Shown: in pieces, positions 7,991-12,968 of the stretch
How positions within the stretch are numbered: the stretch's first letter is position 1
Layout of the letters: each line of letters starts with the position of its first letter
Assembly: GCA_029879605.1 (NCBI GenBank)
Contig: JAOUQA010000019.1
Coordinates: 1-12,968 of the forward strand
Source of the DNA: Gammaproteobacteria bacterium
GTDB lineage: Bacteria > Pseudomonadota > Gammaproteobacteria > SZUA-229
DNA: 12,968 bases
Direction: 5' to 3'
Notes under the pieces: generated by a model
What the model was told of the DNA's origin: nothing
The model's database searches: none
The model's input: only the letters and a program-made list of their open reading frames with translations
Translations under genes and position numbers: made by a program

Positions 7991-9042
7991 TTGATGTATT
8001 AAAGACCTGGTATACCCGTCATTTTTCTGATCCCCAGGCGGTCATTCTTGCTATATCCCTGATTGTTGGCTTTGCCATTATCTATTTTCTCGGGGAAGTT
8101 TTAACACCCGTCATTGCAGCGATTGTTATTGCGTATGTACTTGAAGGCCTGGTGAAAAAATTACAGGCAATGAAAGTGCCGCATTTAATTGCTGTCGTCA
8201 CGGTTGTTATTCTGTTTTCATTTTTTGTACTGATTATTTTTCTCGGGCTTGTGCCACTTTTTTCCAAACAGCTGACCCAGTTTTTTATTGAGATGCCCGG
8301 TATGCTGGCCCAGGGGCAGGAAAAATTAATGACCCTGCCGCAACAGTATCCCATTATTTCTCAAACCCAGATTGAAGACATTTTACATAGCGTCCAGTCT
8401 GAAATTGCCAGTTTTGGCCAGAAAGTTGTTTCTGTTTCATTGTCTTCCGCAGTTAATGTTTTTACCCTGCTGGTTTATATGGTGGTCGTGCCATTGCTGG
8501 TTTTTTTCTTCTTGAAAGACAAGGAAAAAATCATTATCTGGTTAATGCGATTTCTTCCCAGCAGGCAGGGACTGGCTTCTGTGGTCTGGCGTGAAGTCGA
8601 TTTAAAGATTGGTAATTATATCAGGGGTAAATTACTGGAAGTGGTGATTGTGGGCCTGGCTACTTACATACCGCTGAAATTGATGGGATTAAACTATGCA
8701 GCACTGTTAAGTTTCCTGGTGGGTCTATCTGTAATTATTCCCTATGTCGGTGCAGTAGCAGTCACTATCCCGGTAGCCTTGATAGCCTATTTCCAGTGGG
8801 GTCTGTCATCTGAGTTTTTCTACCTGTTACTGGTCTATGGCATTGTTCAGTTTCTTGATGGTAATGTGCTGGTGCCTTTGCTGTTTTCCGAAGTCGTTAA
8901 TATGCACCCGGCTGCAATCATTGTTGCGGTGCTGGTATTCGGCGGGCTCTGGGGTGTCTGGGGTGTATTTTTTGCTATTCCGCTGGCAACGTTGATACAG
9001 GCAGTTATTAATGCATGGCCAGTGAGTGAATTGTCAGGCTGA
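7987..9042 (+). CDS. AI-2E/PerM-family membrane transporter
   Basis: An inner-membrane protein of 351 residues with about eight membrane segments: two near 18-53, one at 67-92, one at 152-176, then a cluster from 215 to the end. The soluble stretch at about 93-150 between the third and fourth segments is a normal family feature. Family text includes VVPLLVFFFLKDKEK at 167-181, IPYVGAV at 251-257, GNVLVPLLFSEVVNMHP at 292-308 and the final GGLWGVWGVFFAIPLAT. Members are variously linked to export of autoinducer-2 and to ion antiport, so the substrate is not assigned here. The start overlaps the upstream stop (ATGA) and has AAGGTGAAGA as a strong ribosome binding site. It ends the operon begun by the LysR gene. 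Confidence 0.92.
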   Translation: MIDVLKTWYTRHFSDPQAVILAISLIVGFAIIYFLGEVLTPVIAAIVIAYVLEGLVKKLQAMKVPHLIAVVTVVILFSFFVLIIFLGLVPLFSKQLTQFFIEMPGMLAQGQEKLMTLPQQYPIISQTQIEDILHSVQSEIASFGQKVVSVSLSSAVNVFTLLVYMVVVPLLVFFFLKDKEKIIIWLMRFLPSRQGLASVVWREVDLKIGNYIRGKLLEVVIVGLATYIPLKLMGLNYAALLSFLVGLSVIIPYVGAVAVTIPVALIAYFQWGLSSEFFYLLLVYGIVQFLDGNVLVPLLFSEVVNMHPAAIIVAVLVFGGLWGVWGVFFAIPLATLIQAVINAWPVSELSG

Positions 9043-9166
9043 CTTTAATAGTCTGCAAGCTGATTGAGATAAGGTTCTGCAAGACCATAAGCATCTTTCT
9101 GGTAAGCCTCAGATACTCCTGGTTATGATTTTTATTAATATTAGAAACGATTAATTTACGCATCGG

Positions 9167-9195
9167 TTTACAATGCAAATGAGAATGATTATAAT
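9167..9195 (+). promoter_or_regulatory. Sigma70 promoter of the FTR1 gene
   Basis: TTTACA at 9167-9172 is separated by exactly 17 bases from a perfect TATAAT at 9190-9195. Transcription should start at about 9201-9203, leaving a leader of roughly 32 bases before the ATG at 9234. This is by far the best promoter in the window, and it is overlapped by a Fur box. Confidence 0.85.
9175..9193. promoter_or_regulatory. Fur box over the FTR1 promoter
   Basis: GCAAATGAGAATGATTATA matches 14 of 19 positions of the classic Fur box (GATAATGATAATCATTATC) and has the GCAAATGAGAAT opening common in gammaproteobacterial Fur sites. It covers the spacer and part of the -10 element, so iron-loaded Fur would block polymerase binding. 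The gene should be off in high iron and on in iron shortage. Confidence 0.85.
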
Positions 9196-9233
9196 TTAGA
9201 TTGTTTTTAGTTTATTCTGAATTTGCTCAACTC

Positions 9234-11138
9234 ATGAAACGATTATTCCTGTTGATGACATTGTCTGTCATTTCTTTCTTCCAACCTGTACAGGCGGATC
9301 CACAACAATTACTGCAGTTAATTGACTATGTGGGTGTGGATTATGCTGAAGCTATTAAAGATGGTGAGATAATCAGCCAGGCTGAATACACTGAAATGCT
9401 AGATTTTTCTCTCGGAATTCAGCAGCTTACTGCTCAATTGCCCGAAGGTGAGGTTAAGCAGGAAATTACCAAAAATAGTCAGCGACTGGCAGGAATGATC
9501 ACAGACAAAGTATCACCAAAATCAGTCAGTCAGTTAACCGCCGAGATGCGTTTAACCATTATTAATGGGCTGAAAATTATGGCCATTCCCCGTAAACAAC
9601 CGGATCTGGAGCATGCCAGGGTGTTATACGCGGAGAACTGTGCTTCATGTCATGGGGCTGAGGGTTACGGTGACGGTATTGCCGGGGTCAGTTTGGAGCC
9701 GGCACCAACGGATTTTCATGATTATGAGCGTTATAGTCAGCGTACCCTGTATGGTCTGTATAGCACTATTACTCAGGGTGTGGCTGATACAGGAATGCGT
9801 TCCTTTAATGAATTTTCTGATGAAGAGCGTTGGGCTATGGCATTTTATGTAGGGCAACTGGCAACGGATAGTAAACAGGTTGCTGAAGGTGAGGGTTTAC
9901 TGAAAAAGGGTATACGGTCTGATTTACAGGACCTGAGTACTTTTACTGTAACTACCCCCGGAGAAGCAGCGATAAAATTTGGTACTGAGGGTGCTGCATT
10001 AATGAGTTACCTGCGTACCCGTCCAGATATTTTATTCGCCAAACAGTCACACCTCGATTTTTCACATTTGAAACTGGATGAGGCATTAACCGCTTATCGT
10101 CAGGGTGATTTTAACAAAGCTTATAAACTTTCTGTTGAGGCCTATCTTGAAGGGTTTGAATTAATTGAGCAGAGTCTGAATGCAGTCGATAGTGATTTAC
10201 GTCTGGAAATTGAAAATGCCATGACGTCAATTCGAGGAGAAATCAGGGCGCGTAAATCTGATGGTGTTATTGAGAAGCATGTACACCAGATTCAGGGGTT
10301 ACTGGCGCAGGCAAAGGAAAGCTTGAGTGGTCGTTCACTTTCTGGTGGCGCAGCTTTTGCGAGTTCATTTTTTATATTATTGAGAGAAGGCCTGGAAGCA
10401 ATTTTATTAGTTGCCGCGCTGGCTGCTTTCCTGGTGAAAACTGAACGTAGAGATGGATTGAAATATATTCATGCTGGCTGGTTGGGTGCACTGGTAGCAG
10501 GCTTCCTGACATGGTGGGCATCTGTTTCCTTGATTGATATTAGTGGTGCTTCACGTGAGTTTACCGAAGGTATGGCCGCATTACTGGCGACTGCAGTTTT
10601 ATTTTATGTTGGTTACTGGTTGCAGGATAAAACCCATGCCGAACAATGGAAAAAATTTATTGAGCATAATGTTAACCGGATTTTAACTTCGGGTGCATTA
10701 TGGGGGCTTGCAGGTCTGTCATTTATTGCTGTCTATAGAGAAGCCTTTGAAACAATTCTGTTTTACCAGGCATTATGGGTGCAGACGGATACCAATGGCC
10801 ACAATATGGCGCTTGCCGGCTTTATAACCGCTACAGGTGTACTGGCTGTGATTGCCTGGTTAATTATGAAATATAGTATTCGTCTGCCATTACGATTGTT
10901 CTTCTCTGTGGCCGGAGTATTAATGCTGGTGCTGGCAGTGATATTTGCAGGCAAGGGTGTGGCCGCATTACAGGAAGCAGGTTATATCCCTGTGAGTATG
11001 ATTGATTTTCCTCGAGTTGATTTGTTGGGTATTTATCCAAACATGCAGGGTCTGTTATTACAGGCGGTACTTATAGCCCTGGCTGTATTCCTGTATTACA
11101 GGAGTGAGCATGTGAAAGATAAAGTAGCGGCTTCTTAA
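9234..11138 (+). CDS. Cytochrome c/FTR1-family iron permease
   Basis: An iron importer of 634 residues. The signal peptide is at 1-21 (MKRLFLL to PVQA). A cytochrome c domain at about 120-212 binds haem through CASCH (C136, C139, H140), with M188 in TGMRSF as the likely second ligand. A helical periplasmic region follows at about 215-370 and includes YLEGFE. The FTR1 permease with about seven membrane segments spans 375-622; its two iron-passage motifs are REGLE (384-388) and REAFE (502-506). The family takes up iron coupled to oxidation of Fe(II), and the fused haem domain presumably handles the electron. I start at the ATG at 9234; an in-frame TTG at 9201 lies at the predicted transcription start and would lack any leader. 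It is a single-gene unit with a Fur-controlled promoter. Confidence 0.95.
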   Translation: MKRLFLLMTLSVISFFQPVQADPQQLLQLIDYVGVDYAEAIKDGEIISQAEYTEMLDFSLGIQQLTAQLPEGEVKQEITKNSQRLAGMITDKVSPKSVSQLTAEMRLTIINGLKIMAIPRKQPDLEHARVLYAENCASCHGAEGYGDGIAGVSLEPAPTDFHDYERYSQRTLYGLYSTITQGVADTGMRSFNEFSDEERWAMAFYVGQLATDSKQVAEGEGLLKKGIRSDLQDLSTFTVTTPGEAAIKFGTEGAALMSYLRTRPDILFAKQSHLDFSHLKLDEALTAYRQGDFNKAYKLSVEAYLEGFELIEQSLNAVDSDLRLEIENAMTSIRGEIRARKSDGVIEKHVHQIQGLLAQAKESLSGRSLSGGAAFASSFFILLREGLEAILLVAALAAFLVKTERRDGLKYIHAGWLGALVAGFLTWWASVSLIDISGASREFTEGMAALLATAVLFYVGYWLQDKTHAEQWKKFIEHNVNRILTSGALWGLAGLSFIAVYREAFETILFYQALWVQTDTNGHNMALAGFITATGVLAVIAWLIMKYSIRLPLRLFFSVAGVLMLVLAVIFAGKGVAALQEAGYIPVSMIDFPRVDLLGIYPNMQGLLLQAVLIALAVFLYYRSEHVKDKVAAS

Positions 11139-11151
11139 AGCGTTAATTATT

Positions 11152-11225
11152 TCCGCAAATGAAAGCTTCCGCTCCTGCTCACGCCCCTTACCTACATCCA
11201 TGTAGGCAACGCGAATAAACGCAAA
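11152..11225. repeat. Left arm of a 28 bp inverted repeat, split by a 46 bp insertion
   Basis: TCCGCAAATGAA at 11152-11163 and CGCGAATAAACGCAAA at 11210-11225 together equal, base for base, the reverse complement of 11494-11521. The 46 bases between (11164-11209) are absent from the right arm. AA occurs on both sides of the insertion (11162-11163 and 11208-11209), possibly a 2 bp target duplication. Confidence 0.75.
11191..11206. repeat. Perfect hairpin CCTACAT-CC-ATGTAGG inside the insertion
   Basis: Seven-base arms match perfectly with a two-base centre. It lies within the 46 bp segment that interrupts the left inverted-repeat arm. The segment is more GC-rich than its surroundings (for example CTCCTGCTCACGCCCC), which supports a separate origin. 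No T-run follows, so it is not a standard terminator. Confidence 0.7.
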
Positions 11226-11341
11226 GTAAAAGGCTGAATAAAAATATTTCTTTTTTACTTAGTTTACATAGATATAATCAATACAGCCTATAAGACTGAA
11301 AATAAATGTGTATTCTGAATACTTCTAACTATTTTTAACAC

Positions 11342-11378
11342 GTTTGCATCCCTGATATAAGCTTTCAGGGATGCAAAC
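11342..11378. repeat. Strong hairpin with 14 bp perfect stem
   Basis: GTTTGCATCCCTGA at 11342-11355 pairs perfectly with TCAGGGATGCAAAC at 11365-11378 around a nine-base loop containing AAGCTT. It lies about 200 bases after the FTR1 stop and about 290 after the bcp stop on the other strand. No T-run follows on either strand, so a factor-independent terminator is not well supported. A transcript-end stabilising hairpin or the core of a small mobile repeat are alternatives. Confidence 0.65.
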
Positions 11379-11491
11379 TCCTGTAAATTTAACAGACATA
11401 TTTCCATAAGCTCTTCTACTGGTAATGTTAGTGTTTCAATCATTCAATAACATACTAGTAGGCCAGCCTTGAAAAAGAAGCAACTATAATC

Positions 11492-11521
11492 CATTTGCGT
11501 TTATTCGCGTTCATTTGCGGA
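11492..11521. repeat. Right arm of the inverted repeat, three 10 bp units
   Basis: The arm reads as three tandem ten-base units: CATTTGCGTT, TATTCGCGTT and CATTTGCGGA. Positions 11494-11521 are the exact reverse complement of the two halves of the left arm. I have an impression that similar sequence recurs in intergenic regions of other proteobacteria, but I cannot verify that here. Confidence 0.75.
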
Positions 11522-11530
11522 CTAATAGCT

Positions 11531-11601
11531 TTATTCAGGCTTGTATTGTTTAGCTGCGGCCAGAACTTCTTCAACGTGATCCTTAACTTTTACTTTACGC
11601 C
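11531..11601 (-). pseudogene. Duplicated 3' end of bcp (24 codons plus stop)
   Basis: This 71 bp segment matches 11671-11741 with three differences at a constant offset of 140 bp. Read on the minus strand it encodes RKVKVKDHVEEVLAAAKQYKPE and a stop, against AAARQYKPE at the end of the intact gene. The three base changes alter only one residue, Arg to Lys, and two are silent. No upstream part of bcp is attached: at 11602 and beyond the sequence departs completely. It is a gene fragment without a start, left by a partial duplication or by insertion of a segment carrying a related gene end. Confidence 0.85.
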
Positions 11602-11635
11602 GTTTTTGCGTGTAAAGATGACACGTAAATAGATA

Positions 11636-11648
11636 GTGCCGCAGGCAC
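11636..11648. repeat. Short hairpin GTGCC-GCA-GGCAC after bcp
   Basis: A five-base perfect stem with a three-base loop between the two bcp 3' copies. A second small dyad, CGTGT-N7-ACACG, is at 11609-11625. With the TACGCC (11596-11601) and GGCGTA (11664-11669) ends, the 74 bp segment 11596-11669 looks like a small structured insertion. No U-rich tail marks it as a terminator. Confidence 0.45.
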
Positions 11649-11655
11649 ACTAATT

Positions 11656-11749
11656 GGAAGAATGGCGTAGTTATTCAGGTTTGTATTGTCTGGCTGCGGC
11701 CAGAACTTCTTCAACGTGATCCTTAACTTTTACTTTACGCCATTCTTCC
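11656..11749. repeat. 14 bp inverted repeat around the bcp stop
   Basis: GGAAGAATGGCGTA at 11656-11669 is the exact reverse complement of TACGCCATTCTTCC at 11736-11749. The right arm is bcp coding sequence (Glu-Glu-Trp-Arg region); the left arm lies one base beyond the bcp stop codon. The transcript could fold with a 14 bp stem around a 66-base loop holding the last codons and the stop. Confidence 0.75.
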
Positions 11750-12147
11750 CTCAAATACCCCTTACTATCAATAAGAAAAGTACTTCGTTCTATACCGCGC
11801 ACATTTTTGCCATACATATTTTTCATTTTAATAACATCAAATAATTTGCAGAGTTCTTCATCAGGATCTGATAACAGTTCAAAAGGAAATTTATGTTTGG
11901 CTTTAAAATTTTCATGGGTTTTTACTGAATCTCTGGATACACCCAGTATTATAGTCTTCGCACGTTTGAATTTAGCGTGGTTATCCCTGAAGTCATGTCC
12001 TTCCTGAGTGCAGCCAGGTGTATTGTCTTTGGGGTAAAAATAGATCACTACATTTTTGCCTTTAAGCTCTTTGAGCTGAAGGGTTTGTTCACCGGTTGCA
12101 GAGGATTTAAAGTTAGGTACTTTTTTGCCAATTTTGACATCGGGCAT
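11671..12147 (-). CDS. bcp: Thiol peroxidase of the Bcp/PrxQ family
   Basis: A cytoplasmic peroxiredoxin of 158 residues (E. coli Bcp has 156) that reduces hydrogen peroxide and organic hydroperoxides. The peroxidatic cysteine is C46 in FYPKDNTPGCTQEG, with T43 and P44, and R121 in GIERSTFLID is the conserved arginine. The usual resolving cysteine five residues after the first is missing (H51 is found there); the only other cysteine is C100 in DEELCKLFDV, so the enzyme is 1-Cys or uses an unusual partner. GGAG eight bases before the ATG at 12147 is the ribosome binding site. It follows gcvR by 23 bp, an arrangement also known in E. coli. Its 3' end is duplicated downstream. Confidence 0.95.
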   Translation of the reverse strand: MPDVKIGKKVPNFKSSATGEQTLQLKELKGKNVVIYFYPKDNTPGCTQEGHDFRDNHAKFKRAKTIILGVSRDSVKTHENFKAKHKFPFELLSDPDEELCKLFDVIKMKNMYGKNVRGIERSTFLIDSKGYLREEWRKVKVKDHVEEVLAAARQYKPE

Positions 12148-12170
12148 GATTAAATCTCCAGGATCAAGGT

Positions 12171-12698
12171 TTATTCCATGGGTGAAAACTGGGCGTCCAG
12201 ATTTTGTTCATCACAAAGCTGGGTAAATTCATCTCGTAATTTTGCTATCGAGACTTCAGTTGGGATTTCAACCGACATGGAGACTGAGAACATGGGCGTG
12301 CCGGTATGAGGAGCCGGGTAACTTTCTGTTTCCAGGTCTTCAATATTGATATTGTGCTGGGACAGAAAACGGGCAAGACGATGAACAATGCCGGGGTTAT
12401 CCATGCCAACAACCCTGATAGTGTAGGGTACCCTGTCGCTACTGGAATGCCTGGCTTTAGTGGGTTTGATAATAATGCTCAGTTTGAGGGCATTTTCTAG
12501 CTGGCTTTGTTGCTGCTGTATTCGCTCAATGGCATCAGGCTTACCGGATACCAGCAGGATTATGGCAAATTCTCCTCCTAGTATGCTCATTCGACTGTCC
12601 GCAATATTCAGGTCGGTTTCAAAAAGAATTTGTGATAATTCATCAACTATTCCGGGTCGATCTTCTCCAACCGCGGTAATTACGAGTAATTCATTCAT
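12171..12698 (-). CDS. gcvR: Glycine cleavage system regulator with two ACT domains
   Basis: A cytoplasmic regulator of 175 residues related to E. coli GcvR (190), which represses the glycine cleavage operon by acting on GcvA. The first ACT domain covers about 4-75 (ITAVGEDRPGIVDELSQIL), the second about 92-170 (IRVVGMDNPGIVHRLARFL); both carry the D-x-P/R-P-G-I-V turn. The reading frame is open up to 12836, but I start at the ATG at 12698 because the ACT domain begins right after it, the extra 46 residues resemble no protein, and the longer form would reach into the dapA start codon. The ribosome binding site is weak (AAGAAGACAG). Followed by bcp; divergent from dapA. No gcvA or gcv operon is in the window. 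Confidence 0.92.
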   Translation of the reverse strand: MNELLVITAVGEDRPGIVDELSQILFETDLNIADSRMSILGGEFAIILLVSGKPDAIERIQQQQSQLENALKLSIIIKPTKARHSSSDRVPYTIRVVGMDNPGIVHRLARFLSQHNINIEDLETESYPAPHTGTPMFSVSMSVEIPTEVSIAKLRDEFTQLCDEQNLDAQFSPME

Positions 12699-12834
12699 TA
12701 TGTCTGTCTTCTTGTCTATGAAATTGAAAACGATAGTCCCATGACGGGATATTATGCATAACAGATAATAGCATGAGCTTGTAAACATACGCGTAGACAA
12801 GTACCATTTCCGCCTCAGTTCTGGAGATTTAAAC
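12699..12834. promoter_or_regulatory. Divergent gcvR-dapA control region
   Basis: This 136 bp gap must hold the promoters of dapA (plus) and of gcvR-bcp (minus). It has a 10 bp palindrome, TTATGCATAA at 12752-12761, and AT-rich segments, but no -35/-10 pair at good spacing on either strand, so no promoter is assigned. CTGGAG at 12821-12826 is a good ribosome binding site for dapA. Confidence 0.4.
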
Positions 12835-12968
12835 ATGTTTCGTGGCAGTATGGTGGCATTGGTTACCCCAATGCATGTAGATGGTTCCGTTGACTTTGAG
12901 GCCTTGTCTCGCCTGGTGGAATTTCATGTTGAAAATAAAACATCGGCAATTGTGTCAATGGGGACAAC
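12835..12968 (+). CDS. dapA: 4-hydroxy-tetrahydrodipicolinate synthase (5' end only)
   Basis: Only the first 44 codons are in the window; the gene runs off the right edge. The product condenses pyruvate with aspartate semialdehyde, the first committed step of lysine and meso-diaminopimelate synthesis, in the cytoplasm. MFRGSMVALVTPM at the start, FHVENKTSAIVSMGT at the end of the visible part and the overall spacing match E. coli DapA (MFTGSIVAIVTPM, YHVASGTSAIVSVGT). The active-site lysine lies beyond the window. GGAG nine bases before the ATG supports the start. The gene is divergent from gcvR as in E. coli. Confidence 0.94.
   Translation, partial: MFRGSMVALVTPMHVDGSVDFEALSRLVEFHVENKTSAIVSMGT

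Larger units (their letters stand above)
11139..11670. other. Repeat-rich gap between the FTR1 gene and bcp
   Basis: About 530 bp without any supported protein or RNA gene. It contains a 28 bp inverted repeat pair (arms at 11152-11225 and 11494-11521), an insertion in the left arm, a strong hairpin at 11342-11378, a duplicated bcp 3' end at 11531-11601 and smaller dyads near 11609-11648. The remaining sequence is AT-rich and shows nothing else I can name. The concentration of repeats suggests past insertions and local rearrangement. Confidence 0.6.

Noticed and set aside
9201..9233. TTG start at 9201 adding 11 residues to the FTR1 protein
   Set aside because: It coincides with the predicted transcription start and would put extra residues before a normal signal peptide.
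11139..11670. CRISPR array or integron attC sites in the repeat-rich gap
   Set aside because: Repeats are few, inverted or of mixed kinds, not regularly spaced; no cas or integrase gene is near and no attC consensus ends are seen.
12752..12761. TTATGCATAA palindrome between gcvR and dapA as an operator
   Set aside because: A ten-base AT-rich palindrome in AT-rich DNA is easily found by chance and nothing else supports it.
12699..12836. Longer gcvR start adding 46 residues
   Set aside because: It would begin inside the dapA start codon, and the added residues do not resemble the family; the ATG at 12698 fits the ACT domain.

Overview
The window looks like chromosomal DNA of a free-living gammaproteobacterium of moderate GC. 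The best marker is the right end, where gcvR and bcp run leftwards and dapA diverges from them, the same neighbourhood as in Escherichia coli. The other genes (bacterial-type ProRS followed by a lytic transglycosylase, a DUF4124 protein, a PerM-like AI-2E exporter-family protein, a Fur-controlled cytochrome c/FTR1 permease) fit a marine or aquatic, possibly sulfur- or methyl-oxidising lineage, but I cannot name a genus.

Layout, left to right. 1-243 has no supported gene. 253-1317 (+) is a fibronectin type III lipoprotein. Converging on it are proS and a downstream lytic transglycosylase (3762 to 1325, -). A 62 bp divergent gap separates proS from a large DUF4105/Lnb_N-type protein (3825-5684, +) with a likely outer-membrane C-terminal half. 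It converges on a two-gene minus-strand unit, a DUF4124 protein followed by a MIF-type tautomerase (6499 to 5690). A 237 bp divergent gap with a perfect palindrome precedes a plus-strand operon: LysR regulator, small unknown protein, AI-2E/PerM family protein (6737-9042). Next comes a near-consensus sigma70 promoter overlapped by a Fur box, driving the FTR1 permease (9234-11138).

The unusual part is 11139-11670, about 530 bp without a gene but full of structure. It holds a 28 bp inverted repeat pair, whose left arm is split by a 46 bp insertion with a perfect hairpin. It also holds a 14 bp-stem hairpin, a second copy of the last 24 codons plus stop of bcp exactly 140 bp from the first, and a 14 bp inverted copy of bcp sequence just after the bcp stop. 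The right end is bcp, gcvR and the start of dapA.

Functionally the genes are mostly housekeeping (proline tRNA charging, lysine synthesis, glycine-cleavage control, peroxide defence), envelope proteins (lytic transglycosylase, DUF4105, FN3 lipoprotein, DUF4124) and iron uptake under Fur. I see no CRISPR array, tRNA, rRNA, complete insertion sequence or obvious defence system. The strongest candidates for something undescribed are the rearranged bcp 3' end with its repeats, and the DUF4105 protein as a possible permuted papain-like hydrolase joined to an outer-membrane domain.
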